From Chloroflexota bacterium (GTDB lineage: Bacteria; Chloroflexota; Anaerolineae; Aggregatilineales; J027), in assembly GCA_024434115.1 (NCBI GenBank), contig QMIT01000003.1, positions 93,282-157,281 of the forward strand: a stretch of DNA of 64,000 nucleotides, written 5' to 3'. The notes under the pieces are model-generated. The model saw nothing but the letters and a program-made list of their open reading frames with translations. It did not search any database and was not told the DNA's origin. Of this stretch, positions 24,237 through 35,000 are shown piece by piece. The position numbers were made by a program, and so were the translations under genes. Numbering within the stretch: position 1 is the first letter of the stretch; each line of letters begins with the position of its first letter.

Positions 24237-27200
24237 TTACGTAGCAGCACGAATGGGTTGATTGATTCTGACCGTTTCCTCACCCAACACCTGCTGCAAG
24301 GTCATCTCAAATTTCGCCATCGCAATTTCTTGGCTGTTGTATTGCTGAATAAGTTCACGACCCTGGGCGGCAATAGAGTGCCACAAGGGATTGTCATAAA
24401 GCAGCGTGGTCATGGACTGGGCAAAATCACTGGCTGTGTCAGCGACCAAAACGTGCTTGCCGTGTTCCAAATTCATACCCTCAACCCCTACAACCGTCGA
24501 GACACTCGGCGTACCAACCATTAAGGCTTGCAGCAGTTTCCGCTTGGTACCAGCCCCAACCTTTAGCGGCACAATCGTAATACGCGAGGCTTCAATGTAG
24601 GGAATGACCGAAGGCACCCAGCCAACCATATGCACATTCGGGATTTTCACTTGGGCCGATTTGCCGAGGAAACGCTGCATATCGTTGCCGACAATGTACA
24701 GAGGATGATCACGCAGCACATCCAAGTCCAGAAGGGGCAAAATATCTTGCATTAGATAATCAAAGGCCTGAATATTCGGTGGGTGGCGGAAATTCCCGAC
24801 GAACAAGATGCCTCGCCGCTCCTCATAGGGAATAGGCGAAGTTTCCAGTGACTCCATATCGGGGATACAGAAGGCGTTCGGGCGCTGGATAAACATCTCG
24901 TTGAGCATATGGGCTTCTTTTTCCGAGACAGTCAAAACGCCATCCGCCTGTCCATATACGTTGAGTTCGCGGACAATATTTTCGCCCTGATCGGCGTCAA
25001 GCCCAATGTCCTCACCCTCGACAAATGCGCCTCGCACATTACGTACAAAATGCAAATCTACAGTGTCCACAACCAATTTGGGCGCAGGTGACAACTTTTC
25101 AACAAACTTCAACAGGTATTCGCCAAATTCCCAGAAAACACCCATCACCAGATCAAAATGTCCATTTTCGAGGAGCATTTCGGGGTTGGTAAAGTATGGA
25201 TACCCTCCAAAGACCGCGACTCCCCGCTGACGCAGCAGGTGAGTGTAACGTTCGCCATGATTCGGATTCTGAATCAACAGAGTTACCGACCAACCCAATT
25301 CTTGGAACATATCTACAAAATGGGCAAAGCGGCGTGAGCCACTTTCACGGTCAAATTCTGGCATCAGCGGCGCACAGATTAAGACCCGTTTTGTGCCAGT
25401 CCGAGAGCCAACCAGCGTTGTCCGCAGCACAGTCGCTACGGTCACATCAGGCGGTGAGGAGGGCTGCTCTTCCAGCATATCCTTCCATTTTTCAAGGAAT
25501 TTCTCATGATTAAGCGCCTGATAGTGCTTCAATGTGCCTTTTTTGCTGGGGTCAGTCCCACTCGTAACGCCCTCAAAATGAATCACGCGGCAATCCGGCT
25601 GAAAATAGACTTCGTAGCCTGCTGCGCGAACAGCAAAACAATAGTCGGTATCTTCATAATAAATCGGGCGGAAACGTTCATCGTACCCGCCGATTTGGTT
25701 CCACAACCAACGCGGTGTCGCCAACAACGCCCCGGAGACATAATCCACCTTACGCACAAAGTTGTACTCAGGGCTGTTGGGGTCTTCCAAGCGACCCACG
25801 TTCCATGCGTTGCCAATGTTAAAGACCGCCGCACCCGCTTCTTGCAGACGACCATCCGGGAAAATCAACATGCCGCCAACAACGCCAGCATCAGGAAAAT
25901 CCACAAAGGTGCGAGCCAGGGCTTGAATCCAACCCTCTTGGGGCAGAATATCGTTGTTTAATGTGACAACAATATCTTTGGTAGCTTTCGACGCCCCAAA
26001 TTTGCAGGTCATGAGATAGCCCATATTTTGGGGATTTTGTAAAACCTGAATCCGAGGATCACGGGCTTCCCATTCCTTGATTTCCTCGTATACCCCTTCC
26101 TCAGTTGAACAGTCGTCTACCACAATGATTTCGACATCCATATCAGGGGGGATGGTTTTGACCATTTGCTCTAGGCAATTGTTAGTATAATCGCGGTGAT
26201 TAAAGCTCGGCAGCACTAATGAGACACTGGGTAGTTGCTGTTGGGTAGTTTCGACTGCTTGTATAAGTACATTCGTCACCGAACCATCTTCTTCTAGGCA
26301 AATCACTCCATACTTGGCAACCCGCCGTGCTTCCTCCATGCGCTCATTGCCCCGGACCACCGCCAAATCTGCTGTGCGATCCAGATAGGGCAAGCTGTCT
26401 TCCTCAACCGGTGGGGCAAAAACAGCATGAAGGGGCAGTGCCTCCGTTAAATCAAAATCCGCCGTCCAATTGAGGATAGATAAATAGCGATGGCTCGGCG
26501 TGACATATTGTTCTACCAATTGCTCCAACTCGTGCCGGGTTTGTTCCGATAGCTTGGCGGTGGGAAACACCACATTCATGTACACAGGTGCGGTTAATGG
26601 AGGGAGTTCCCCGGACGGCACAGACATTGCAATTGGCTCAGGCGCGGGATTGGAAGGCTCAACAGCAGGCATAAACGATTGACGTTCGCCCTTAAATGTC
26701 CAACGATACAGCCGTTTCGTTAAAGTGATTGGGCCTTCTTTACGCAAAAGATACTGCGAGGTCATCAACAAATGATAGAGGCGTTCTAGCCGTGACCCAT
26801 CGGGCATCAAACGTCGTTTCCACCGATACCAACGTTGGATCATTGACCAAGCACGGGTATTGTGGAAGGCGGTCATTTGTTGTTCAAGCATCAACGCATA
26901 ATGTTGCGCCGAGGCAAATTGATGCTCAACCCGTTTGGCGTGCTCCTTAACCGAACCTAGTTCTAATTCTAGTTGTTCAATATGGAACTGTTGATGACTC
27001 AACAAAAGATCAGACTCGCGATTATCCAGCGCAAGTTCGCTGAGTTGTTTCGTCAAGGCTTGCTGTTCAGCAATACGTTGATCTAGCTGAGCTTCATATT
27101 CAGTTTGTAAGGTATGCGTTAGCGTAAGTAGGTCATTTTCGTACTTGGCGTGCAAGGCTTGTCTTAGAGTATTTAGGTCATTTTCATGCTGCCGACCAAG

Positions 27201-28052
27201 ATTGGTTAAACCAAGTCGGTACCGCTCATCAATTGAAGCAAGTTCACTGCGATTGTGTTCCTCAGCCTTAACCTGAAGCTCTTGATAACCGCTTATCTGC
27301 TCTTGATAACCGCGAATTTCGTACCCATGTGTCTCTTGTAATGCGCGGCGGTCTTCGGCGGCACTGACTCTTTTACCTAATTGGTAAAAATATTCAATGA
27401 CTGTCACTTTTTCGTCTTCGGTCAGTTCAATCAGCTCACGCAGGCCCGTCGGAATATCTGACCCAACGGCAACAACACCCAGTCCATAACCATAAGGAAT
27501 GTCAAAAGTGGGGTACTGTTCCTGCAATTCCTCCCACAGTTTCCAAACCTCAAAACCGCCATCCCGCAAATGGGTATCATGAAACAGCACAACCCCGCGA
27601 TTGCTGACTTTTGGCCGCCACTCCATCCAATCTTGATACACTGCATCATAGGTGTGACAGCCATCAATATGCAGCAAATCAATCGAACCATCACTAAATT
27701 GATGCGCCGCTTCAGAAAAGGTCGTTTGCAAAAGTTGGGAAAATCCCCCATAGAGAGGATCGTGGTGCTGGCGCAGATTCTCCAAAACCTCAGGGCCATA
27801 GAAACCCGCTTGATCGTCACCTTCCCATGTATCTACCGCATACGCCTGTGTCCCCGTCCCTAAGGCTTTAATGGCTTGGCAGAAGGCACAATAGGAAACC
27901 CCATGATGGGCACCCAGTTCAACCAAAAGTTCTGGGCGAACGGCGTCAATCAAATACATGGCAAACGGCACATGGTACAGCCACCCCGAGGGGGCAACAC
28001 GTGCTGGTTCGGTCAGCGCAATAGGATAATTTAGCGGATTAAACTTAATCAT
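24237..28052 (-). CDS. Giant multidomain glycosyltransferase (methyltransferase-like + GT2 + GT4)
   Basis: 1271 residues. Residues 1-215 are a SAM-methyltransferase-like fold of the Methyltransf_24 type (LLVELGAHHGVSYCAF; LLHIDGCHTYDAVYQDW). About 245-395 is a long charged coiled coil. About 605-850 is a GT2 domain (LVLPSFNHRDYTNN; IIVVDDCSTEEG; GGYDERF with YYEDTDYCFA). About 885-1250 is a GT4-like domain with two Rossmann halves and a donor-site-like GTPSVSTVVGVEGM (about 1177). No signal peptide or membrane helix, so it acts in the cytoplasm. It probably builds and modifies a cell-surface glycan or decorates surface proteins. It lies 18 bases after the double methyltransferase gene on the same strand, so the two form an operon. 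Confidence 0.88.
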   Translation of the reverse strand: MIKFNPLNYPIALTEPARVAPSGWLYHVPFAMYLIDAVRPELLVELGAHHGVSYCAFCQAIKALGTGTQAYAVDTWEGDDQAGFYGPEVLENLRQHHDPLYGGFSQLLQTTFSEAAHQFSDGSIDLLHIDGCHTYDAVYQDWMEWRPKVSNRGVVLFHDTHLRDGGFEVWKLWEELQEQYPTFDIPYGYGLGVVAVGSDIPTGLRELIELTEDEKVTVIEYFYQLGKRVSAAEDRRALQETHGYEIRGYQEQISGYQELQVKAEEHNRSELASIDERYRLGLTNLGRQHENDLNTLRQALHAKYENDLLTLTHTLQTEYEAQLDQRIAEQQALTKQLSELALDNRESDLLLSHQQFHIEQLELELGSVKEHAKRVEHQFASAQHYALMLEQQMTAFHNTRAWSMIQRWYRWKRRLMPDGSRLERLYHLLMTSQYLLRKEGPITLTKRLYRWTFKGERQSFMPAVEPSNPAPEPIAMSVPSGELPPLTAPVYMNVVFPTAKLSEQTRHELEQLVEQYVTPSHRYLSILNWTADFDLTEALPLHAVFAPPVEEDSLPYLDRTADLAVVRGNERMEEARRVAKYGVICLEEDGSVTNVLIQAVETTQQQLPSVSLVLPSFNHRDYTNNCLEQMVKTIPPDMDVEIIVVDDCSTEEGVYEEIKEWEARDPRIQVLQNPQNMGYLMTCKFGASKATKDIVVTLNNDILPQEGWIQALARTFVDFPDAGVVGGMLIFPDGRLQEAGAAVFNIGNAWNVGRLEDPNSPEYNFVRKVDYVSGALLATPRWLWNQIGGYDERFRPIYYEDTDYCFAVRAAGYEVYFQPDCRVIHFEGVTSGTDPSKKGTLKHYQALNHEKFLEKWKDMLEEQPSSPPDVTVATVLRTTLVGSRTGTKRVLICAPLMPEFDRESGSRRFAHFVDMFQELGWSVTLLIQNPNHGERYTHLLRQRGVAVFGGYPYFTNPEMLLENGHFDLVMGVFWEFGEYLLKFVEKLSPAPKLVVDTVDLHFVRNVRGAFVEGEDIGLDADQGENIVRELNVYGQADGVLTVSEKEAHMLNEMFIQRPNAFCIPDMESLETSPIPYEERRGILFVGNFRHPPNIQAFDYLMQDILPLLDLDVLRDHPLYIVGNDMQRFLGKSAQVKIPNVHMVGWVPSVIPYIEASRITIVPLKVGAGTKRKLLQALMVGTPSVSTVVGVEGMNLEHGKHVLVADTASDFAQSMTTLLYDNPLWHSIAAQGRELIQQYNSQEIAMAKFEMTLQQVLGEETVRINQPIRAAT

Positions 28053-28070
28053 GCCTCTGCAATTCTTTCT

Positions 28071-29966
28071 TTAAGGTTTGCGCCGAATCCAAAAACTTCC
28101 ACCACCCCACCATGGGGAGTTAGGGAAGGTCTTTTTCATAGCTGCTGGATACTTATTTGCAAGATAGGTATTGCCAAATATCACTTCAAACTCGTTATTC
28201 AATATCAAAAACGCTTGTAGAAGGTACTGTTCTGTCCAAAAACGATGCAAATTCAGAACCCAATCTTGCCGATATTCATATGGCAAAAAGATGTCATGAA
28301 TATGCACAATCACGCCTTTGTTAAGGCGCGGCAGGACTTCTAGGAAAAGATAATTAACATCCCCACCTATTTTGACAACATGCGTCGTATCAATAAAGAA
28401 GATGTCTCCGGCTTGAAGTTTTTGGAAAACGCTTAAATCAACTGCCTCAATGGGTTTGACGATGAGAGATGAAAGCCCGGGAAAGCCTTTTTGCAAAAAT
28501 TCATTCGGATAGGGTTCGATGGCGATTACCTTTGTATTGCCGTTCAAAAGGGCCGCCTGTGCACTGATCCTTGTAGACATCCCCGATCCGGTTTCTAATA
28601 CTAATTGGGGTTTATAATGCCTTATCATACAATACAAAGCAAGAGCATCTGTCCCCGAAAACATCGGATTATTGAAATAAAACAGATGGGGTTCAGAGGG
28701 TGGATCATGCGGTATGGCATTATATTCATCGGCATAGGCGGGAAAAACTTCTCGTAAGAGGCGAAGTTGTTCCACATCATTCATATCCACACCGGGAAGC
28801 TCTGAATTGTGCTTCCATAACGATTCACTTAATGTCCGGGTGTCTGGAATAGGTTCATAGTAATGATTTAGGGTGATATGAAAGCCCCGCTCTTGCCAAT
28901 ATTCAAAATGGTCATGTAGCTTCTGGTTGGAAACAAAATATTCGACAAGGGCAGATAGATAACCTGCAACCCACTTCTCGCCGTATTTTTCAACTAAGGC
29001 ATTCGGGGAATCCACTTGGGCTTCTACATTGCCAATATTGGCATCTGGATACAACGTCGGAGCGGGGGCAGATGCGAAAGACCGTTTAGGCAGTTTTGAG
29101 GCCACATGCACCATTGCATTACTACCCAAAATGCCCAACATCCGTGACCAAAGGTGATAGGTTACAAATTCACAATCGAGGGCCGTAAACCGTTGTTCCA
29201 TCTCTCGTTGCGAAAAGACCCGATAAACCAACACCCCTTCTTCAGGGCGCACCGGATCGCCATGATATTCAGGTGGCGCATGGTGAACGATATTCCCATC
29301 GCTATCAAGGCTGGCGCGGATATTATCGTGTTCCGCATAGGGCGCAAAAGGAACGGTAAAACAATATATCCCGCCTTTTTTGAGGATGCGGATGATTTCG
29401 CGCTCGGCTTTTATCGCATCGGGGATGTGTTCAAAAACCTCGGCGGTAAGCACGATGTCAAACGTTTCATCGGGAAATGAGGTCTGCTGTAAATCTTCAT
29501 GTCGAACCCCGTTGACCATCTGGCCTGATTGATATTCTGGGCCAAAGTATTCAGAGTAATAGAATAATTCTGGTCGTAGCAACCGCTTGAGATATAAAAA
29601 GAGCGCAGCATTCGCCTCTGCCGTGAAAAGTTTGAGGTTGTAGAAGTTAATATGAGCAGCGATTTCTTCAATGGTGGCATAGGGATGACCAAAAAGCCCG
29701 ATGGAAATCGCACAGACTAACTGACGCTGCCGATTATAGGAATTTGATGAGGTTGCGACTACGGTTTCGCGGAGATTATGATGGGCAATGCTAAATTCAG
29801 TTGGGGTCCCGCTGAGATTACAAAGGCCAACAAACTTGCCGCTTTGCAGAATTTCGTGTTCCATGCCAGCCGCGTAGTCATTATAGACAGCGGACGGCAG
29901 ATTAACATCAAGAGGCGACCACGTAATCAGGACGTCATTAAATTTAAAGTTTCGAGTGGCTGTCAC
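28071..29966 (-). CDS. Double SAM-methyltransferase protein
   Basis: 631 residues. After an N-terminal beta-rich part (1-100) comes a Methyltransf_11-type domain, with DIVLTAEVFEHIP near 165 and an ILKKGGIYCFTVPF post-motif. A helical linker follows. A second, Methyltransf_24-type domain (about 440-610) has LVLETGSGMSTRISA as motif I and IFFIDTTHVVKIGGDVNYLFLEVLP as the acidic metal/substrate region, then IVHIHDIFLPYEY. The first domain is typical of methyltransferases in glycan clusters, and the second matches the N-terminal fold of the neighbouring giant glycosyltransferase. Modification of sugars on a surface polymer is inferred. It is first in a two-gene operon, with a 217-base gap to the dcd gene. 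Confidence 0.85.
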   Translation of the reverse strand: MTATRNFKFNDVLITWSPLDVNLPSAVYNDYAAGMEHEILQSGKFVGLCNLSGTPTEFSIAHHNLRETVVATSSNSYNRQRQLVCAISIGLFGHPYATIEEIAAHINFYNLKLFTAEANAALFLYLKRLLRPELFYYSEYFGPEYQSGQMVNGVRHEDLQQTSFPDETFDIVLTAEVFEHIPDAIKAEREIIRILKKGGIYCFTVPFAPYAEHDNIRASLDSDGNIVHHAPPEYHGDPVRPEEGVLVYRVFSQREMEQRFTALDCEFVTYHLWSRMLGILGSNAMVHVASKLPKRSFASAPAPTLYPDANIGNVEAQVDSPNALVEKYGEKWVAGYLSALVEYFVSNQKLHDHFEYWQERGFHITLNHYYEPIPDTRTLSESLWKHNSELPGVDMNDVEQLRLLREVFPAYADEYNAIPHDPPSEPHLFYFNNPMFSGTDALALYCMIRHYKPQLVLETGSGMSTRISAQAALLNGNTKVIAIEPYPNEFLQKGFPGLSSLIVKPIEAVDLSVFQKLQAGDIFFIDTTHVVKIGGDVNYLFLEVLPRLNKGVIVHIHDIFLPYEYRQDWVLNLHRFWTEQYLLQAFLILNNEFEVIFGNTYLANKYPAAMKKTFPNSPWWGGGSFWIRRKP

Positions 29967-30146
29967 GCTTGATAACCTGTTCCAAAAGGCACAAGACCTT
30001 AACGATTAAAGAGGCTTAATTGTATTGATCTATATATAAATCCGACTGGCTAGTATAAACGACAATAGGGCAGTTTGCTATGACAAAATTGATGCCGTCC
30101 GTCTTGCGGAGGGGAGAAAAATGGCACGCGCTTGAAAAGAAGAAGA

Positions 30147-30171
30147 CCGCTATGGATTAACAGCATAGCGG
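30147..30171 (-). terminator. Intrinsic terminator of the glycerate kinase-dcd operon
   Basis: CCGCTATG / CATAGCGG, a perfect 8-bp stem with a 9-base loop. On the minus strand it is followed by TCTTCTTCTTTT. It lies 12 bases after the dcd stop. Confidence 0.75.
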
Positions 30172-30183
30172 CCTAGAGATTTG

Positions 30184-30738
30184 TCAAATGCGGGGTAGGG
30201 TAATGCTAATCTGATCTTGATATTTGCCCTTGCGATCCCCATAGGAAGTTTCACACGGTTCATCGCTTTCAAAAAAGAGCAGTTGAGCAATGCCTTCGCC
30301 TGCATAAATGCGGGCTGGTAGGGGAGTCGTATTGCTAATTTCAAGGGTGAGGAATCCCTCCCATTCAGGCTCGGCGGGCGTTACATTTAAGATTATACCG
30401 CATCTCGCGTAAGTGCTTTTACCAACACATACAGCCATAACATTGCGAGGGATACGAAAGTGTTCGACGGTACGGGCAAGGGCAAAGGAATTCGGTGGCA
30501 CAATACAAATATCACCCTTAAAATCTACGAATGAGGCGGGGTCAAAATGTTTGGGGTCAACAATCGCGCTGTTGACGTTGGTAAAAATTTTAAATTCATC
30601 GGCAACCCGAATGTCATAACCATAACTTGACACCCCATAACTAATGACGCCTGCGCGAACCTGTTTTTCAACAAATGGCTCAATCATGCCGTGCTCAAGT
30701 GCCATCTTGCGTATCCAATGATCGGCTTTAATACTCAT
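30184..30738 (-). CDS. dcd: dCTP deaminase
   Basis: 184 residues, usual length. It deaminates dCTP to dUTP, the precursor for dTMP. Family motifs: SSYGYDIR near residue 40, [10 protein letters not shown] near 110, the [19 protein letters not shown] stretch holding the catalytic Glu, and GEGIAQLLF. The layout matches the mono-functional deaminase; a bifunctional deaminase/dUTPase cannot be excluded by eye. ATG at 30738, 16 bases after the glycerate kinase stop, with a strong terminator behind it. Pairing with glycerate kinase looks like operon convenience, not a shared pathway. Confidence 0.96.
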   Translation of the reverse strand: MSIKADHWIRKMALEHGMIEPFVEKQVRAGVISYGVSSYGYDIRVADEFKIFTNVNSAIVDPKHFDPASFVDFKGDICIVPPNSFALARTVEHFRIPRNVMAVCVGKSTYARCGIILNVTPAEPEWEGFLTLEISNTTPLPARIYAGEGIAQLLFFESDEPCETSYGDRKGKYQDQISITLPRI

Positions 30739-30754
30739 AAGTGGATAAAATCTC

Positions 30755-31891
30755 CTATTTAAATTGCAGTGCTAATGTATTACCCAAATGAATCGCAAGC
30801 TCCGTCAGCCACGCCTCGCTGTTTTTTAATGCCTCATCGAGTGATGCTGGACGGGGTACAATGCTCCATGCCGAAGTAAACCCCCATGTCTGTAAATTTT
30901 CGGCGGAAGCAGTCACACTTCCGGCCAAAACAATCACGGGAATTCCTAGTTTGCTGGCGGCCTGTGCAATCCCCATCGGCCCCTTGCCACCACCCGTCTG
31001 ATCATCCAATTTTCCTTCACCTGTAATAACCAGTGCGATAGTCTCCTCCGCCAAGATTTTATCATAACCACAAGCCTGAATAACTACCTCTGCCCCGGAG
31101 ACCAGTTCCGCCCCAGCTACTGCATAGAGTCCAGCGCTCAAACCGCCCGCCGCCCCAGTACGTGGTACATCCCCGATCTCAATCCCGACATCCCGGCGCA
31201 CAATCTCAGCATAATGGGCAAGGTTGATTTCCAACCGGTGTACTGCTTCTGGATCGGCCCCCTTCTGTGGCCCAAAAATCGGCGCTGCCCCTAATGGCCC
31301 CAGTAGCGGATTTTCAACATCGCACAGCACCCGAATGGTGACACCCGCCAATTTTTCGCGCAAAGGGGTTGCATCAATCGTGGCTAGTTGACCCAGTGAG
31401 CCACCGCTGCCTTTGATGAGTTGCTTATTTTTATCAAACAGCCGTGCCCCTAATGCCAATAAACACCCCGCGCCTCCATCCACCGTTGCACTGCCGCCCA
31501 CACCAACCAAGATTTCAGTCGCGCCGCGCTGAACAGCATCCAAAATCAACTGGCCTGTCCCAAACGTGGTGGTATGGAGAGGATTGCGATCAGTCGACTC
31601 TAATAATTCCACACCGGATGCGCGTGCCATTTCAACCATCGCGGTTTTTCCGGCAAGGCCATATTGGGCCATCACTGTTTCACCCAATGGCCCTTGTACG
31701 GGACGTTGTATCCGCTGCCCTTGCACCGCGTATAGCCACACATCTAATGTTCCGTTGCCACCATCCGCTAAGGGCATCAATAAAGGTTCACATGGCAGGC
31801 GGCTCTTTCGCAGTCCTGCGGCTATTGCTTCGGCTGCTTGTAAGGCGGTTAAGCTCCCACGAAACGCATTTGGGCAAAGCGCGATTTTCAT
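30755..31891 (-). CDS. Glycerate kinase
   Basis: 378 residues from ATG 31891, where the protein opens with the family-typical [14 protein letters not shown]; an upstream in-frame Met at 31960 adds a non-homologous tail. Type I glycerate kinase (GarK/GlxK fold) phosphorylates D-glycerate to a phosphoglycerate with ATP. Visible motifs: [36 protein letters not shown] and [16 protein letters not shown]. It would feed glycerate from photorespiration-like, serine or glucarate routes into glycolysis. It is divergent from the kinase/FHA gene at 32023 and co-transcribed with dcd. Confidence 0.94.
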   Translation of the reverse strand: MKIALCPNAFRGSLTALQAAEAIAAGLRKSRLPCEPLLMPLADGGNGTLDVWLYAVQGQRIQRPVQGPLGETVMAQYGLAGKTAMVEMARASGVELLESTDRNPLHTTTFGTGQLILDAVQRGATEILVGVGGSATVDGGAGCLLALGARLFDKNKQLIKGSGGSLGQLATIDATPLREKLAGVTIRVLCDVENPLLGPLGAAPIFGPQKGADPEAVHRLEINLAHYAEIVRRDVGIEIGDVPRTGAAGGLSAGLYAVAGAELVSGAEVVIQACGYDKILAEETIALVITGEGKLDDQTGGGKGPMGIAQAASKLGIPVIVLAGSVTASAENLQTWGFTSAWSIVPRPASLDEALKNSEAWLTELAIHLGNTLALQFK

Positions 31892-31923
31892 TCCTATTTC
31901 CCTGTGCTCATGCAATTTTGACC

Positions 31924-31974
31924 AGTATAGCCTGTTTTGCAGAGCATATGCACGCTGCATGTTTGCTGTATACT
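31924..31974. promoter_or_regulatory. Possible divergent promoter pair
   Basis: The 131-base region between glycerate kinase and the Ser/Thr kinase has TATACT on the plus strand (31969-31974) and TATACT on the minus strand (complement of 31924-31929). Both lie at plausible distances from the starts. Neither has a good -35 box. Confidence 0.25.
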
Positions 31975-32022
31975 AGAAACGGGGTACTCATTGTTCCATT
32001 AATTTACTTACGGGATATTCTC

Positions 32023-35000
32023 ATGAGCGATCAAAATGCAGGCCAAGTGATCGGCGATTATCAACTTCAAGATCTGCTGGGTGAAGGGGGTATGGGGTCG
32101 GTTTACCGTGCAATTGATATTCAGCTTCAGCGTCCGGTTGCCTTGAAACTTATGCACCCGGAAATTGGACGCCAAGAAAAATTTCGGCAGCGCTTTATCC
32201 AAGAAGCCCGCGCCATTGCGATGCTCGACCACCCCAATATCGTGAAGGTTTTTTCGTTCCACGCCGAACAGGGCCTTTTGTATTTGATTATGGAATATGT
32301 AGCAACGGGCAGTTTACGTGGTTATCTCAATCGGATGTACCGCGAAAGCAAATTTGTCAGTCTCCTAGAGGCTGTCGCGCTTATCCGCCAGATCGCCTCC
32401 GCGCTGGATTATGCCCATCAGCAAGGCATGGTTCACCGCGACATCAAGCCCGACAACGTGCTGCTAAAACTTGCCACCAGCACAGGGATTGGCGATACGA
32501 CTTTCAACGCCCTGCTCACGGACTTTGGCCTTGTCAAAATGGCCGAAAACGCGATTTTGCAGACGCAGGGCGGGCATCCAATGGGCACGCTTCCCTATAT
32601 GTCGCCCGAGCAGATTAAAGGCGAGGAGGTGGACGGACGAACCGACCTTTACGCGCTGGGTGTCATGATGTACGAGTTGATTGTCGGTAAGCTGCCTTTT
32701 ATGCCACGCAACATTCTCGAAGCCGCCGAGATGCACATCAAGACCCCGCCCCCGCAGCCAAGCAGTGTGCGCTCCGGAATTGCGCCGGAACTTGAAGCCA
32801 TTATCATGAAGGCGCTTGCCAAAGATGTGAATGACCGCTACAAAACGGGACGCGACCTCATCTTTGCGCTACAACGCCTTGATCTAAGCGAAAACGGCAA
32901 AGTCACCCTTTTGGACACCCAAGCGCGGGCCAGCGACCAACTCGATAGCCTCGGCACCTATCTAGCCTCTATGCCGGGGATGCCGCAGGGGGTCAATGTC
33001 GCCATTCCTCAACTGGGAATGCTCACCAGTGATGAATTGGTCATTGTGAAAGAGGGCGTTGCACCCGAACGCTATAAACTTTCCAAGCAGTCTTTGACGA
33101 TTGGGCGGGAAGATCAGGATATCACCCTACCAAGTACCCGTATTTCACGCCTCCATGCCCGTATTGACAAACAGTCGAACAATAATTACACCATTACCGA
33201 CCTCGGCAGCACCAACGGCACGTTTTTGGATGGAGCCAAGCTGTTGGCGAATGTGCCGGAAAAATTGATTGCAGGTCAGGTCATTAGCATCGGGGAATAT
33301 CGGCTCAGTTTGCAGCGGGCCGGCGGCAAAAAAGATACCTTACCAATGGGCCTTCCCAGTGTTGGCGATGTCCGTGCGGCTGGGCCTTCGGGGACGATCT
33401 TAGATGTTCGTGCCGCACCATCTGGCAGTACCCCACCGGCCTCGACCCAAAAAGTGACCGTGCAAATGATACCACCCTCTTTGCGCGTGGAACCGGGGAT
33501 GCGAACCGATGCCCAAATTGAAATCTTTAATCAAAGTGAATTGGTTGAGCATTTCCGCGTGATGGTGCAGGGCCTCCCAATTGAGTGGGTCATTATGCCC
33601 CAAAGCACCCTGCAACTCATGCCGGGTACTCGCGGAACACTGCCCATTACCATTCACCCGCCGCGCAACCCCAGCGCCACCGCCGGAATGTATAATCTCG
33701 GTCTGCGGGTGTCGAGTGAAGAACGCGGCATGGAAATTGCACGTGGGGCCGCCACACTTTCGGTCAACTCATTCCACAATTTCTCGGTGGATATGTCCCC
33801 CAAGCGGGTGCGCAAAAATGGCAAAGTTCGTATCACCGTCAACAATACAGGCAATACCCCCGACAGCTACACCATCAGTGGCCGTGACCGCGAAGAAGGC
33901 TTAACCTTTATCCCACCAAGTTCCTCGCTTTCGGTTGGGCCGGGTCGTTCAGATACCGTAGAAATGGAAGTGCGTCCCCGCAAAACAGGCTTATTCGGAG
34001 CGCCGACCATCTACCCACTCGAAATGCGGGCGGTTTCTAGCACCAATGATTTCCATACGGAAAATGGTGAACTCGCCGCCACGCCGCTGCTGCCTTATTG
34101 GATTTTGGGGGCCGCAACCCTACTATGTACGCTGTGTGTGGCAATTGGCCTGTTCGCCTATTCACAGCAGGTCAGCAGTAGTAATGACCATAAAACCGAA
34201 ACCGCTCAAGTCGTCCGCGAAGCCCGTGCTGAACAAACCGCTCTTCAGCAGACCCAATCGGCTGAAACCACTGGCACGTTTATCGCTGGACAAAATGCCG
34301 CTACCCAGACCGCTTTCTCGGTTACAGGCACAGCCCAATTGGTGCAAAATTTCGCCACCCAGACCAGCATTGCCGACCAAAACTCGGCGACCCAAGCCGC
34401 GATCTTTGGAAGCCTGACCGCCGCTGCCGTCCAAACACAGAATTCCGCCCAGCAGACCCAAAATGTCGTTGCTGGAACCGCGATTGTACAGACCCAAAAT
34501 GCCGTCCTCACCGCCAATGCCGTTATTGCAAACTCCAACAACATGACGTCTACCGCCCAGATGCAACACGCCCAAGCCACAGCAACAGCCCTACAAATGG
34601 CTGTAGATATGACCATGACTGCGGATTCAATCGCGGCGGGGGCGGCTAACCGTGAGACGGCCCTAAATTCACCCTATCGGATCGTTTTTTATAATACCGA
34701 GTTTGGTGGGGGCGAAGTGGGCGCTTTGGCTGATGACAACACGTACTACTCCCTACAGACGTTTGGAGAAGCGGCATTGTGGACACATCTTTCAATCGCC
34801 CGGAATGGTCGTGCCCTGTTTTATAATCAAGTTTCAGGGGATGCGCTTGTAGGCACAATTAATCGTGATGGCTTCGTAACGACCTCCACGCAACCCACAT
34901 GGTACGCGGGGTGGGCTTTGACCTCCACATCAAATGATTTGACTCTCAACTACGAATTCTCTAGCGGCCAATGGTGGATTGGCTACATCAATGAGACCGA

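Noticed and set aside
25506..25961. Plus-strand open frame of 151 residues
   Set aside because: It is antisense to the GT2/GT4 part of the giant glycosyltransferase and has no recognisable domain.
31444..32022. Upstream extension of the Ser/Thr kinase frame
   Set aside because: It overlaps glycerate kinase on the other strand; the kinase homology begins just after ATG 32023, which has its own SD.
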